From NCBI RefSeq assembly GCF_000621205.1, contig NZ_KK211232.1, forward strand, positions 54,609 to 118,608: a DNA stretch of 64,000 bases, written 5' to 3'. The DNA is from Halotalea alkalilenta DSM 17697 (lineage in GTDB: Bacteria; Pseudomonadota; Gammaproteobacteria; Pseudomonadales; Halomonadaceae). Positions 18,731 to 29,837 of this stretch are shown piece by piece. The translations under genes were made by a program, and so were the position numbers. How positions within the stretch are numbered: position 1 is the first letter of the stretch; each line of letters starts with the position of its first letter. Under the pieces are notes generated by a model. The model searched no databases, was not told the DNA's origin, and worked only from the letters and a program-made list of their open reading frames with translations.

Positions 18731-20146
18731 ATGTCCAAGCAGCAGATCGGCGTCATCGGCATGGCAGTCATGGGGCGCAACCTAGCGCTCAACATCGAAA
18801 GCCGTGGCTATAGCGTCTCGATCTTCAACCGCTCGCGCGAGAAGACCGATGAAGTGATGGCAGAGCATCCCGACAAACGCCTGGTGCCCAGCTACAGCAT
18901 CGAGGAGTTCGTCGACTCGCTCGAAAAGCCGCGCCGCATCCTGCTGATGGTCCAGGCAGGTGAAGCTACCGACAAGACCATCGAAGCGTTGAAACCGCAT
19001 CTCGACACGGGCGACATCCTGATCGACGGCGGCAACACGCTCTATACCGATACGATCCGCCGCAACAAGGAGCTTTCCGACGAAGGCTTCAACTTCATCG
19101 GCACCGGCGTCTCCGGCGGCGAGGAAGGCGCACTGAAGGGTCCGTCGATCATGCCCGGCGGACAGCGCGAAGCCTACGAGCTGGTCGCGCCGATTCTCGA
19201 GAAGATCGCCGCCCGCGCGCCGGACGGTGAACCCTGCGTGACCTACATCGGCCCAGACGGCGCCGGCCACTACGTGAAGATGGTGCACAACGGCATCGAG
19301 TACGGCGACATGCAGCTGATCGCCGAAGCCTACGCGCTGCTCAAGCACAGCCTGGGGCTCTCCAACGCGGAACTCGCCGAGATCTTCACCGAGTGGAACA
19401 AAGGCGAACTCGACAGCTACCTGATCGAGATCACCGCGCAGATCTTCACCAAGCGCGACGCCGACACCGACGCAGACGTACTCGATGTGATCCTCGACTC
19501 CGCCGGGCAGAAAGGCACCGGCAAGTGGACCAGCAAGAGCGCGCTGGACTTCGGCGTACCGCTGCCGCTGATCACCGAGTCGGTGTTCGCTCGTTTCATC
19601 TCCTCGCTGAAGGAAGAGCGGGTCAAGGCCTCCAAGCTGCTCAGCGGTCCCAAGCCGAAGCCTTTCACCGGCGACCGCGAAGCGTTCATCGAGAACGTGC
19701 GCCGGGCCCTGTACCTGAGCAAGATCACTTCCTACGCCCAGGGCTTCGCCCAGTTCAAATCGGCTTCCGAGAGCTTCGGCTGGGATCTCAAGTACGGCGA
19801 GATCGCCAAGATCTTCCGCGCCGGCTGCATCATCCGCGCGGGCTTCCTGCAGAAGATCACCGACGCCTACGAGCAACAGCCAGACATCGCCAACCTGCTG
19901 CTCGCCCCCTACTTCAAGGGCATCGCCGACGAGTACCAGGCGGCGCTGCGCGACGTGGTGGCCTATGCGGTCCAGCAGGGCATTCCGGCGCCGACCTTCT
20001 CCTCGGCGATCGCCTACTACGACAGCTATCGCTCCGAAACGCTGCCGGCCAACCTGATCCAGGCCCAGCGCGACTTCTTCGGTGCCCACACCTACAAGCG
20101 GCTCGACCGCGAAGGTGTGTTCCACACCGAATGGCTGGAAAAGTGA
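18731..20146 (+). CDS. gnd: 6-phosphogluconate dehydrogenase, decarboxylating
   Basis: 471 residues, the long form as in E. coli Gnd. The N-terminal Rossmann motif [15 protein letters not shown], the substrate signature [16 protein letters not shown] and a [14 protein letters not shown] helix are clear. It converts 6-phosphogluconate to ribulose 5-phosphate with NADP+. Its position 149 nt after kguD suggests it consumes the product of the kgu pathway; a TAATAT at 18621-18626 might give it its own promoter. A strong terminator follows. Confidence 0.97.
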   Translation: MSKQQIGVIGMAVMGRNLALNIESRGYSVSIFNRSREKTDEVMAEHPDKRLVPSYSIEEFVDSLEKPRRILLMVQAGEATDKTIEALKPHLDTGDILIDGGNTLYTDTIRRNKELSDEGFNFIGTGVSGGEEGALKGPSIMPGGQREAYELVAPILEKIAARAPDGEPCVTYIGPDGAGHYVKMVHNGIEYGDMQLIAEAYALLKHSLGLSNAELAEIFTEWNKGELDSYLIEITAQIFTKRDADTDADVLDVILDSAGQKGTGKWTSKSALDFGVPLPLITESVFARFISSLKEERVKASKLLSGPKPKPFTGDREAFIENVRRALYLSKITSYAQGFAQFKSASESFGWDLKYGEIAKIFRAGCIIRAGFLQKITDAYEQQPDIANLLLAPYFKGIADEYQAALRDVVAYAVQQGIPAPTFSSAIAYYDSYRSETLPANLIQAQRDFFGAHTYKRLDREGVFHTEWLEK

Positions 20147-20181
20147 TCCATCGCTGAGCGGCGTACCTCGCCGCCGAGAGC

Positions 20182-20217
20182 AAAGGGCTCGCCGCCAGGC
20201 GGGCCCTTTCGCTTTTT
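20182..20217 (+). terminator. Terminator after gnd
   Basis: A 12-bp stem AAAGGGCTCGCC / GGCGGGCCCTTT (20182-20193 and 20198-20209, one G-U pair) with a 4-nt loop, followed by cgcttttt. Ends the kgu-gnd region. Confidence 0.9.
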
Positions 20218-20358
20218 GGTGAATCGCCGCGAGCTCGTCCAGCTGCGTCGAGAACAATCGGTCGAATTTCGCAGGCAACTCCGAATATGGGTCGCCGATG
20301 CAACGTGCTTTCTCCAGCGCAGTGAATTTCCAATCTGGAAAATTCCGCTTACGAAGCC

Positions 20359-21297
20359 CTAGCCGCGGCCCAGATTTTCCCGCGCCCATTGCTCTGCACC
20401 GATGACATCCATTCCGTGCTGGGTGTTGTAAGCCTTGGCCACATCCCACGCCACTCCTCGGCCCATGGCGAAAACCGCCCGATACTTGCATAGGGTGTCA
20501 TCCGGCTTTGCCGTCAGTTCGGCCTGCAGCTGCTGCACGCTCCACTCTCGCCGTTCAATCGATCGCCCGGTGACGCGCTCGACCACATCGGCTAACTCGG
20601 CATACGTTAGCGTGTCGCCGGCGGTGTATATCACCTGGTTCGCGATACGCGGTGCTTGCAATACGATGGCGGCGGTCAAGTTACCGATATCCTCGGGCGT
20701 GGTGACCGTCACAGCCGTATCCAGGCTGCCAAGCGCATTGACCCGCCCGGCCTGGAGGTCGACGACGCCGAACGACGGTTCGAACAAGAAGCTTGTGAAC
20801 ATCCCGGTCGACACGATCACCCATTCGGTCTGGTGTTGGGAACGCAGCATATCCCGCACATCCAGCTGTTCATCGAATAAATCCTGCGGGCTGCCTCGGC
20901 CGATGAGATCGTAATCGACGCCGAACTGCCACGGGAAATAGCGCTTCACTCCCGCTACCAGCGCCGCTTCGGTCAACTTGCGCTGAGTGCCTCGACCGGC
21001 GGCAAAGCCCACGCAGCTTATCACTGTGTCATAGCGCGCCATGACAGCGGCGAGTTCCGCCACTGTGGCACCGACCAAATCGGCAAGTTCGATCGCGATA
21101 CCCAATGCGCGAATCTCTTCGATTTTCCCTCCCTTGCGCGATTCCCGGCCATTCAGGGATTCATGACGCAAAAGCACGCTGATACTCACGTCTTGCGACA
21201 TGCGCCGAGCAGCCAGCCCCCGCAGCAAAGATAATCCCAGTTCTCCAGCACCCAGTACCAGAATACGTTGTTTGACGTTTGCAATATCGACTTGCAT
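20359..21297 (-). CDS. NmrA-like/isoflavone-reductase-type NAD(P)-binding oxidoreductase
   Basis: 312 residues from ATG 21297, with GGAG 7 nt upstream; the frame extends further upstream but lacks a start signal and would cross the divergent regulator. The Rossmann motif ILVLGAGELGLSLLRGL is at the N-terminus, then a phenylcoumaran/isoflavone reductase-type body. Substrate unknown. Divergent from an HxlR regulator at 48 bp, which probably controls it, perhaps in response to an electrophile or aromatic compound. Confidence 0.8.
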   Translation of the reverse strand: MQVDIANVKQRILVLGAGELGLSLLRGLAARRMSQDVSISVLLRHESLNGRESRKGGKIEEIRALGIAIELADLVGATVAELAAVMARYDTVISCVGFAAGRGTQRKLTEAALVAGVKRYFPWQFGVDYDLIGRGSPQDLFDEQLDVRDMLRSQHQTEWVIVSTGMFTSFLFEPSFGVVDLQAGRVNALGSLDTAVTVTTPEDIGNLTAAIVLQAPRIANQVIYTAGDTLTYAELADVVERVTGRSIERREWSVQQLQAELTAKPDDTLCKYRAVFAMGRGVAWDVAKAYNTQHGMDVIGAEQWARENLGRG

Positions 21298-21345
21298 GGT
21301 TAGCTCCCGTGCAAAGCATTTCGACTTCGGACTGGAGATCTTGTC

Positions 21346-21813
21346 ATGGTCATCGATACGCAAAAAGTAGGTACATCGGTGATACCTAGCGGTCTCGACG
21401 CGCAGGAAATAGTACGACGCTCTCAAGCGGCCTGCGCTGCGCTGAGCGACGATGAAGATGGTCTCAAGCGGGATATCCTGAGCCATTCGGGCAATCGGTG
21501 GTCGCTAGGAGTGGTCCACGCGCTTGGAGTGAGCAGCCCCCTGCGTCATGCCGAGTTACGAAGGCGGCTAGATGGAGTAACCCAACGCATGCTCACCCAT
21601 ACGCTGCGCCAGCTCGAGCGGGATGGGTTAATCACGCGCCACGACTTCCACGAGAAGCCCCTTCGCGTAGAGTACGCTTTGACTGACCTAGGGATGGGGC
21701 TGCTGGTGCAGATGATTCCGCTGTGGACTTGGGTAATGGAGAACGCCGATGGTTTTACCGCAGCGCGCCAACGCTATCACCGGCAGGCCAACGCTGTGCC
21801 ATCGTCCAGATAG
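21346..21813 (+). CDS. HxlR-family winged-helix regulator
   Basis: 155 residues. The HxlR signature region (NRWSLGVVHALG, RRLDGVTQRMLTHTLRQLERDGLITR) is clear. The N-terminus has about 35 extra residues before the domain. GGAGA lies 8 nt before ATG 21346. HxlR proteins often repress or activate a divergent reductase gene, as the arrangement here suggests. The pair looks like an accessory insertion between core genes. Confidence 0.88.
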   Translation: MVIDTQKVGTSVIPSGLDAQEIVRRSQAACAALSDDEDGLKRDILSHSGNRWSLGVVHALGVSSPLRHAELRRRLDGVTQRMLTHTLRQLERDGLITRHDFHEKPLRVEYALTDLGMGLLVQMIPLWTWVMENADGFTAARQRYHRQANAVPSSR

Positions 21814-22033
21814 CGCCTCGGCGCTATCCAGCCGTGAGGCTGCATCATAGGCGATGATCGGCCCGGCGTAGGCGGATCAGACAGATAGAGGCTGAAAGAG
21901 CGCGAACCGCCGGCTCTTCAGCCGCGTGGAGCGTCCGAGCCGTTCGGCCGTGGCGATGAGCCCAATATCGTGATCACCGCCACGGACAGGCGGACCTCAG
22001 GGCTGGCTCGAAAGCCAGCCATCGCCCAAAGCG

Positions 22034-23689
22034 TCAGCTCATCACGCGATCGTCGATGTAGCGACGCTCTTCGGGGGGCGGCGGGAAGTACTGGTAGAGC
22101 CAGGTCTCGCTCAGGGTATCGTCACCGGAACGCAGGAACAGTCGCATATCGATCGGGTCCACCGCGTCGCTGGTCGGATACCAGTCGAACAGGATGCGAT
22201 AACCGTCGAACGGTTCGACGTAGAGCACATGGACGTCCCGAACCTCCCCACCGGAGATGGTGATCACCGGCTCGATGCCGCCACCAGAGGGATTCTTCAG
22301 GCTGTCGCCGACGAAGTCGACCGCGAAGCGACGCGCCCATACCTCGGGGAAATGCTCGCCCGGCGCCCATCCTTCGATGAACCCCCCCATCCCGGTGCGG
22401 GTCGCGTAGACGTTCGCCAGCGGGCTGCTGACCGGCGGCCTGGCGCTCCAGTACAGTCGATAGCGGTAGCTGTACTCCTGCCCCGCCTCGATCGACTTCT
22501 CGGGCTGCCAGAAGCAGACGATGTTGTCGAGCGTCTCGCCGGTGGTCGGGATCTCGAGCAGGTTGAGCGAACCTTTGCCCCAGTCGCCGAGGGGCTCGAC
22601 CCAAAGGCTCGGACGCTTGTTGTACCAGCCGACGATATCCTGGTAATTGTCGAAGTCGTGGTCGAGCTGGAGCAGCCCGAAGCCCTTCGGGCTGTCATCG
22701 GCGAAAGCGTTGAACTGCAGCTTCTGCGGATTGTTGAGCGGGCGGCAGACCCACTCGCCATTGCCGCGCCACATCGCCAGGCGGTCGGAATCATGGATCT
22801 GCGGGTGGATGGTGTCGCACATCCGCCGTTCGTTGTTGCCGCAGCTGAACATGCTGGTCATCGGGGTGATCCCCAGCTGCTCGATCGCTGCCCGGGCATG
22901 GATGTGCTTGTCGATCTCCATCACCACCCGCTCCGCTTCGCAGTGGATGACGAAGCGATAGGCGCCGGTGGCGCTGGGTCCATCGAGCAGCGCATAGACG
23001 GTGAACGTGGTGTCGCTGGCCGATTTCGGCGTCTCGAACCAGAAGGCAACGAAGTCGGGAAACTCCTCGGTCTGGTCGGTGAAGGTGTTGATCGCCAGGC
23101 CCCGGGCGGAAAGGCCGTACTGGTAGGTGTCGTCCACCGCGCGGAAATAGCTCGCGCCGAGGAAGGAGACCACGTCGCGGCTGGTCAGCTCCGGGGCCTT
23201 GAACGCCTTGAAGCCGGCGAAGCCGAGATCGTCCTGGCCTTCCAGCTGGGAAGTATCGACACCAGCGTCGTTGTAGTTGAAAAGCTCGGGACGGAAGTGC
23301 ACCTCTCGCGCCTGACGCTGCTCGGGATCCACCGAGAACATCCTCACCCGACGCTTGAAGCCCATGCCGACGTGGAAGAACTGCACGTCGAGCTGGCGCC
23401 CTTCGATGTCGTACCACAGCGAGTGCTCGGCATCGTACTGAATCGCGTTGTAGGCTTGTGGAGCGAGAGTGGCCAGCGTGCTCGGCAGCTCGCCGGGCGG
23501 GCCGCTGAAGGGCTGGCGGGAAAGGTCCAGCGCCATCTGTCGCAGCGTGTCGAAATCGAACGTGGTCGCGCTACCATCGGCGATATCCACATCGGCGGCG
23601 ATCGCCGAACGCGAAATCGCCGCCATCGAGGGGACGCCAAAGTAGGCGGCGAAGGCCAACGAGGCCTTGAGAACAGCTCTACGATCCAT
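22034..23689 (-). CDS. opgD: Periplasmic glucan biosynthesis protein D
   Basis: 551 residues, the same as E. coli OpgD/MdoD. An N-terminal twin-arginine signal ([19 protein letters not shown] at 3-4) predicts Tat export. The body carries MdoG/MdoD beta-sandwich features ([32 protein letters not shown] near the C-terminus). It controls the backbone structure of osmoregulated periplasmic glucans. No opgG or opgH is adjacent in this window. The 248 bp before it, up to the cysB stop, hold no gene. Confidence 0.95.
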   Translation of the reverse strand: MDRRAVLKASLAFAAYFGVPSMAAISRSAIAADVDIADGSATTFDFDTLRQMALDLSRQPFSGPPGELPSTLATLAPQAYNAIQYDAEHSLWYDIEGRQLDVQFFHVGMGFKRRVRMFSVDPEQRQAREVHFRPELFNYNDAGVDTSQLEGQDDLGFAGFKAFKAPELTSRDVVSFLGASYFRAVDDTYQYGLSARGLAINTFTDQTEEFPDFVAFWFETPKSASDTTFTVYALLDGPSATGAYRFVIHCEAERVVMEIDKHIHARAAIEQLGITPMTSMFSCGNNERRMCDTIHPQIHDSDRLAMWRGNGEWVCRPLNNPQKLQFNAFADDSPKGFGLLQLDHDFDNYQDIVGWYNKRPSLWVEPLGDWGKGSLNLLEIPTTGETLDNIVCFWQPEKSIEAGQEYSYRYRLYWSARPPVSSPLANVYATRTGMGGFIEGWAPGEHFPEVWARRFAVDFVGDSLKNPSGGGIEPVITISGGEVRDVHVLYVEPFDGYRILFDWYPTSDAVDPIDMRLFLRSGDDTLSETWLYQYFPPPPEERRYIDDRVMS

Positions 23690-23937
23690 ACCGAAAATCG
23701 TCCTGTGTGGGCGATGGGTTGTTCGCTGGGAGCAAAGCTTAGGCCGCGGGCCAAGCTCCAGAGGGTTCGACGGTATACGACAAACGTAAAGCCGTATAGT
23801 GCCCTACGACTTGTCTGAAAAGTGACTGAACACGACGATCGCTTGTTGAAAAGCGCCTCGAGGCAGTCCTGCCGCAGTAAGCCTACGCCGCTTGCTCGCT
23901 GCGCTCGTCGACTTTTCGGGCGAACCTGGCCCGACCT

Positions 23938-24924
<987 letters not shown>

Positions 24925-24946
24925 CTAGAGGATCGCGGATTTGCTA

Positions 24947-24984
24947 ATGCTATCAAGGAATAAAATCATGAACAAATGTTCCTT
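24947..24984. promoter_or_regulatory. AT-rich cysB/permease control region
   Basis: An AT-rich island in GC-rich DNA. It holds an inverted repeat AAGGAA (24955-24960) / TTCCTT (24979-24984) and a weak minus-strand promoter TTGTTC (24970-24975), 17 bp, TAGCAT (24947-24952) for cysB. The inverted repeat overlaps this promoter and could serve CysB autoregulation. Tentative. Confidence 0.35.
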
Positions 24985-25103
24985 TTGGCTATAAATCATA
25001 GGCATTAGGTTGCACGCACTGCGCCGCGCGGCCACCCAGGAATCCACGAGGGTTTCGCTGTTCGCGTCCCGCCGGCGACTTCACCTCGACCCGAGTCACT
25101 CGC

Positions 25104-25883
25104 ATGGAACTGAGTCAATTTCTCTTTTACGTCGTCGCTGGCGCCGGCGTCGGCCTCGCCATGGGCTGCACCGGCATCGGCGGAGGCTCGCTGATGACGC
25201 CGATCCTGCTCGCCGTCGGCATCCCGCCCCAGGTCGCGATCGGCACCGACCTGCTCTACGCCTCGGTCACCAAGGTCAGCGGGCTGATCAGTCACCAGCG
25301 ACGCGGCAACATCGACTGGCGGGTCATGGGACTGATGAGCCTCGGCAGCGTGCCCGCCGCCTTCCTTACCGTGATCGCCCTCGACCGCTTCTTCACCGAC
25401 TCCCAGGACTACGCGGCACTGCTCACCGATGTGCTCGGCGTGATGCTGATCGTCACCGCAGTGATCCTGATCCTGCGTGGACCGCTGGTTCGCCTGGCGC
25501 TGCGCCACGACGCCTGGGTCAGCCGGCGCGCGCCCGCCCTGACGGTGATCTCGGGCATCCTCCTCGGCATCTGCGTGACGCTCTCCTCAGTGGGTGCCGG
25601 GGTATTCGGCACTGCGGTACTGATGCTGCTGTACGCGCGCTTCGCACCGCGCAAGATCGTCGGTACCGACATCGCCCACGCGGTGCCGCTCACCTTCGTC
25701 GCCGGCACCGGGCATCTGTTCCTGGGCAACATCGATTTCGCCCTGCTCGCGGCGCTTCTGGTCGGTTCGATCCCGGCGATCCACTTCGGCGCGGTGCTGG
25801 CCCAGCGGATGCCAGAGGCGCTGCTGCGCTGGATCCTCACCCTGCTGCTGCTGGGACTCGGCCTGCGCTACGCGCTGCTATGA
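25104..25883 (+). CDS. TauE/SafE (TSUP) family permease, probably sulfur compound transport
   Basis: 259 residues with about eight membrane helices. The paired TSUP motifs are seen: GCTGIGGGSLMTPILL near the N-terminus and SSVGAGVFGTAVLMLLY in the second half. The family moves sulfite, sulfonates, sulfate or organic anions. The divergent placement next to cysB makes a sulfur anion the best guess; this is inference. The ribosome site is weak before ATG 25104. Confidence 0.85.
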   Translation: MELSQFLFYVVAGAGVGLAMGCTGIGGGSLMTPILLAVGIPPQVAIGTDLLYASVTKVSGLISHQRRGNIDWRVMGLMSLGSVPAAFLTVIALDRFFTDSQDYAALLTDVLGVMLIVTAVILILRGPLVRLALRHDAWVSRRAPALTVISGILLGICVTLSSVGAGVFGTAVLMLLYARFAPRKIVGTDIAHAVPLTFVAGTGHLFLGNIDFALLAALLVGSIPAIHFGAVLAQRMPEALLRWILTLLLLGLGLRYALL

Positions 25884-26059
25884 TCCTTCTCCCGCGGATG
25901 AACGAGCGGCGAAGCCACGGGCGCGGGCAGGGATAGCAAGCCTGTATGGGGGCGATCGTCGGTGGGTATTTGCCCCCCGCACGCGCAGCCGCTACCATCT
26001 GCTCATTCGATCGTACCCACCTCGATGGGAGCGGTCCCCCAACTGACTGGAGATTCAGG

Positions 26060-26383
26060 ATGGCCAACAACGTGGACGTCACCGGCAGCAACTTCGATCA
26101 GGAAGTGCTGCAGTCCGACAAACCCGTACTGCTCAAGTTCTGGGCCCCGTGGTGCGGCCCTTGCAAGATGATGGCACCGGTGGTCGAAGAGGTCGCCGAA
26201 GAGCGGGCCGAGGGCCTCAAGGTCGTCAGCATCAACGTCGATGACGCGGCCGAGATCGCCGCTGAACAAGGCGTGCGCGGTGTACCCACCGTGATCATGT
26301 TCAAGAATGGGCAGAAGATCGCGTCGCTGGTCGGCGCCCAGTCGAAGTCCCAGCTGACCCAGTTCATCGATCAGAACGGCTGA
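26060..26383 (+). CDS. trxA: Thioredoxin 1
   Basis: 107 residues from ATG 26060, with GGAG upstream; the frame extends to 25946 but the extra residues do not resemble thioredoxin. The active site WCGPCK gives C32 and C35, and the cis-proline motif GVPT is present. Cytoplasmic disulfide reductase. Followed by a strong terminator. Confidence 0.97.
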   Translation: MANNVDVTGSNFDQEVLQSDKPVLLKFWAPWCGPCKMMAPVVEEVAEERAEGLKVVSINVDDAAEIAAEQGVRGVPTVIMFKNGQKIASLVGAQSKSQLTQFIDQNG

Positions 26384-26438
26384 GTCGATGACGCTGCGGG
26401 CCCGATGCAGCGAGCATGATGAAATGGGCATGAAAAGG

Positions 26439-26474
26439 AAAAGTCCCGTCTGACAGCAGGCGGGACTTTTCTTT
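26439..26474 (+). terminator. Terminator after trxA (probably bidirectional)
   Basis: AAAAGTCCCGTCTG pairs with CAGGCGGGACTTTT around ACAG (26439-26470), a 14-bp stem with A-tract before and T-tract after. The symmetry would also serve the convergent gene ending at 26500. Confidence 0.92.
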
Positions 26475-26499
26475 GGCTGCTCGGGGCGAGCGCCCTGCC

Positions 26500-27597
26500 C
26501 TAACGGCGGCTGCGCCGCCGTCGCTCCTCGGTGGGGCCGATCAGAACCGACAGCCAGCGCGTGTCGGGGTGGCTGTCGAGCAGGATCTTCAGCGACATGG
26601 TCAAGGGCACCGAGAGCAAGAGCCCTACCGGACCGAGCACCCAGCCCCATACCACCAGCGACATGAACGCCATCAGCGTCGACATGCCCAAGGCATGCCC
26701 CATCAAACGCGGCTCGATGATGTTACCGGTGATGAAGTGGACCGAGCCAAGCACCCCGCCGAGCACGATCGCCAGCAGCACGCCGCCATCGGGCATCACC
26801 AGCGCCAGCAGCACCGGCGGGATGGCCGACAGGAAGGCGCCGATGTTGGGGATGAAGTTGAGCAGGAAGGCAAGCACGCCCCAGATCAGCGCGAACTCGA
26901 CGCCCAGCGCCCAGCAGGTCAGGGTGGTGAGGACGCCACAGGCAACGCCGATCTCGCTCTTGACGATCAGATAGCGCTGCAGGCTCTCGGAAAACTGCTT
27001 GAACCGGGTCAGGCTCTTCTGCGGATTCTCGAAGGCGATCTTGAGCTTCTGCGGCAGATCGAGGATCTCGTAGATCATGAACACCACCATGATCACGATG
27101 ATCACCGTCTGCGACAGCGTATCCCCCACCCCGCTGAGCAGCGTCGGCATGTACTGCACCAGCTGCGAGGGATCGAAACTGCCCGCGATCGCGCCGCGAT
27201 CGATCGGCACGCCGAAGTCCTCGATCCAGTTCAGTCCCTGGCCGTAGAGCGCGCTGAGCCGGTCGGAGATCATCGGCATCTGATCGCTGAACTCGCCGAA
27301 CTGGCTGCCGATCAGCAGGGTGAAAAGACCGATGATCAGGCTTACCAGCGCGAGCACGACGCATACCGCTAGAGTCACGTTCCAGCCACGCTCGACCAGC
27401 CATTTCACCGGCCGGGCACAGAGGATCGCGATGAACAGGCTCATCAGGATCGGAATCACCAGCGTGCTGCCGAGCCGGAGCCCACCGATGACGATGAAAA
27501 GCGCCGCAGCGACGATCACCAGGGTGAAGGGAATCGTACTGACGTTTTCCGTGCCCTTCTGCTCGTTGTCGTCCAACGGACGCTCGGGATCCACCAT
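26500..27597 (-). CDS. AI-2E family permease (PerM/TqsA-like)
   Basis: 365 residues with about eight predicted membrane helices and the family pattern near the C-terminus (HFITGNIIEPRLMG). The superfamily includes TqsA, implicated in autoinducer-2 export, and Na+/H+ antiporters in halophiles, so the substrate cannot be fixed from sequence. GGAG precedes ATG 27597. It lies 18 nt after the Bcr/CflA gene, so the two are probably co-transcribed. Confidence 0.85.
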   Translation of the reverse strand: MVDPERPLDDNEQKGTENVSTIPFTLVIVAAALFIVIGGLRLGSTLVIPILMSLFIAILCARPVKWLVERGWNVTLAVCVVLALVSLIIGLFTLLIGSQFGEFSDQMPMISDRLSALYGQGLNWIEDFGVPIDRGAIAGSFDPSQLVQYMPTLLSGVGDTLSQTVIIVIMVVFMIYEILDLPQKLKIAFENPQKSLTRFKQFSESLQRYLIVKSEIGVACGVLTTLTCWALGVEFALIWGVLAFLLNFIPNIGAFLSAIPPVLLALVMPDGGVLLAIVLGGVLGSVHFITGNIIEPRLMGHALGMSTLMAFMSLVVWGWVLGPVGLLLSVPLTMSLKILLDSHPDTRWLSVLIGPTEERRRRSRR

Positions 27598-27615
27598 GGC
27601 AGCTATCGCTCCGAA

Positions 27616-28836
27616 TCAGGAATCTTTCGACGGCGCGTCCAGCGCCGCCCTGGCGAGCATGCGCCGCTCAGAGAGCCAGCGCAGCAGCAGGTTGGCCCCA
27701 AGCGTACTGAGCAGCATCATCAGTACCATCGGCCATACCCCTGGAATTCCGATCGCACTGATCAATCCCCCCGAGAGCGCGCCCGCAGTGAACTGCACGC
27801 AGCCGAGCACGGCGTTGGCGGTCGCGCTCATCTGCGGAAAGTAGTCGAGCATCGAGGAGACCGCATTGGGGTTGATCAGTCCGCTCATACCGACGAAACA
27901 CATCACCAGCACGGCGATGAGCGGCACCGAATCGAGACCGAGCGCCACCGTCGCCGCCAGGGCGATGCCCGCGCATAGCTGGATGCCGAGACCGATCTTG
28001 AGCAGCCTGCGCGGCGAGTGGCGGGACAGCAGCCGGATGTTGACGCGATTGGACCCCGCCATCACCAGGATGTTGATCCCGAACAGCAGCGGATAGGCCG
28101 CCGGCGAAACGCCATAGTAGTCGAGATAGACATAGGGCGAGCTGGTGATGAACGCGAACATCCCAGCGAACGACAGCGCCACGGCGAAAATGTAGCCCAT
28201 CGCCGCCCGATGGGTGACGATCTGGCGGTAATGGCCGAGCACTTGCCTTGCAGAGGCCGGGCGCTCGGGCCGCACCGACGTCTCCGGCAGCAGCCACAGC
28301 ACCGACCCCAGCACGCCCAGGCCGTAGACCGCGAGGAAGGCGAAGATCAGCTGCCAGCCACCGATGTAGAGCAGCGCGCTGCCCAGCGCCGGCGCCAGCA
28401 GCGGCGCCAGCAGCAGGATCATCACCATGGTCGAGAGCACCTTGGCCGCCTCTCGACCGGAAAAGCAGTCGCGTACGATAGCCGGCGAGTTGACCACGCA
28501 GGCGCCGCCGCCGAGCGCCTGGATGAAGCGCCAGAACCATAGCGCATGGAGACTGTCGATCATCGTCAGCGCCAGGCTCGACACGATGAACGTCAGCACC
28601 CCACCGATCAGCACCGGGCGGCGGCCGAGGCGATCGGAGAGCGGACCGAACAGCAGCTGGCCGAATGCAAAGCCGAAGAGGAAGATGCTGATCGAAATCG
28701 AGGTGTGGTGGACGCTCGCGCCGACGTGCTCGGCGAGCATCGGCATCGCCGGCAGATAGGCATCGATAGCGAATGGCGCCAGCGCGGTGTTGGCCGCAAC
28801 CAGCAGCGCCAGGCGCCTGGCACTGATCGGTTTCAA
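27616..28836 (-). CDS. Bcr/CflA family multidrug efflux MFS transporter
   Basis: 406 residues, 12 helices. NTALAPFAIDAYLPAMPML and the loop GPLSDRLGRRPVLIGG are typical of Bcr/CflA H+ antiporters. The start codon is TTG 28836: TAG lies in frame four codons upstream, GGAG is 7-8 nt before the TTG, and the first internal Met falls inside the first helix. Probable operon with the downstream AI-2E permease. Confidence 0.9.
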   Translation of the reverse strand: MKPISARRLALLVAANTALAPFAIDAYLPAMPMLAEHVGASVHHTSISISIFLFGFAFGQLLFGPLSDRLGRRPVLIGGVLTFIVSSLALTMIDSLHALWFWRFIQALGGGACVVNSPAIVRDCFSGREAAKVLSTMVMILLLAPLLAPALGSALLYIGGWQLIFAFLAVYGLGVLGSVLWLLPETSVRPERPASARQVLGHYRQIVTHRAAMGYIFAVALSFAGMFAFITSSPYVYLDYYGVSPAAYPLLFGINILVMAGSNRVNIRLLSRHSPRRLLKIGLGIQLCAGIALAATVALGLDSVPLIAVLVMCFVGMSGLINPNAVSSMLDYFPQMSATANAVLGCVQFTAGALSGGLISAIGIPGVWPMVLMMLLSTLGANLLLRWLSERRMLARAALDAPSKDS

Positions 28837-28864
28837 GGGTCGCTCCTACGTACCGCGGAAGGAC

Positions 28865-28888
28865 ATGGAGCGCCGGCCGGCGCTCCAT
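28865..28888 (-). terminator. 24-bp perfect palindrome after mlaA
   Basis: ATGGAGCGCCGG followed directly by its reverse complement forms a perfect palindrome 8 nt after the mlaA stop. The following minus-strand sequence (GTCCTTCC) is only weakly T-rich, so it may be a terminator or a 3'-end stabiliser. Confidence 0.5.
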
Positions 28889-28896
28889 GGGATGGC

Positions 28897-29649
28897 TCAC
28901 TGCGATGGGGTATCGGGTGCCGGCTCGGGCTCCTGGTAGTCGAAATCGCCGCTGGCGAACGGATCCGCTCCCTGTCCACCATCGATCTCGAACTGCCGGC
29001 GCTGCATCCAGGCATCACGGATGAAGGTGTAGCGATCGCCGTGGATCAGCTGCTCCTGGTCGAGATAGCCTGCCCGGGTATTGACCACGTCGATGAAGCG
29101 CAGGCCCCAGCGCACGTAGTTGTCCTCGATGTGGCGGGTGACCGAAACGTACCAGTCGCCCGGCAGGCCGGCGGTGTCGCGCACAGTGCTCGGACCGAGC
29201 AGCGGCAGCATCACGAAGGGACCCGAGTTGGCACCCCAGGCGGCGAAGGTCTTGCCGAAGTCCTCGTCACGCTGCTCGATCCCAAGGCCCGTGGCCGGGT
29301 CGAGGAAGCCGCCGAGGCCGAGCGTGGTATTGATCAGGAAGCGACCGAGCGAAGCACCGAAGATCGCCGGATTGCCCTGGAGCACCCCGTTGGCCATGTT
29401 GCCGACTTCGGAAAGGTTGCTGAAGAAGTTACCGACGCCGTCCTGGACCGGCTGCGGCGTGACCGCGTCATAGCCCTGGGCGACAGGACGCAGCGCGTAG
29501 CGATCGAGCGTGTCGTTGAAACGGAACACACCCCGGTTGAACCCTTCCCAAGGATCGTTCGGGGTGCCGTCCTGCGTATACATCCCAGCGCAACCGCTCA
29601 GCGCCGCCGTTGCCGCCGCGGCGAGCGCGAGTCTGCTCCATCCATTCAT
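28897..29649 (-). CDS. mlaA: Outer-membrane phospholipid lipoprotein MlaA (VacJ)
   Basis: 250 residues. A lipoprotein signal ends in the lipobox LSGC (C20). The MlaA core NDPWEGFNRGVFRFND, GNFFSNLSEVGN and the GLP-containing GLPGDWYV loop are visible. It removes phospholipid from the outer leaflet of the outer membrane and passes it to the Mla ABC system; the mlaBCDEF genes are not here. The C-terminus is acidic and proline-rich. ATG 29649 with GGGA about 11 nt upstream. Confidence 0.95.
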   Translation of the reverse strand: MNGWSRLALAAAATAALSGCAGMYTQDGTPNDPWEGFNRGVFRFNDTLDRYALRPVAQGYDAVTPQPVQDGVGNFFSNLSEVGNMANGVLQGNPAIFGASLGRFLINTTLGLGGFLDPATGLGIEQRDEDFGKTFAAWGANSGPFVMLPLLGPSTVRDTAGLPGDWYVSVTRHIEDNYVRWGLRFIDVVNTRAGYLDQEQLIHGDRYTFIRDAWMQRRQFEIDGGQGADPFASGDFDYQEPEPAPDTPSQ

Positions 29650-29837
29650 ACCGTTGGTTCCCTTGTATTCAGACGCCGCGGGTCTTTCCCCTCGCCATCG
29701 CCTCGTTCCGCGCGACCTCTGGCGAGAATCCTTGGAAAAAAACGTCCCGGCATCGTTGGTTAGCCACGCTCGGGCTCAATCGCACCATCATAGCAGGACC
29801 AAGCCCTCCGGCAATCGAGCATCTCGATCACCGATCG

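Noticed and set aside
18782-20491. 569-codon minus-strand frame over gnd
   Set aside because: gnd is unmistakable on the plus strand; the antisense frame has no motif.
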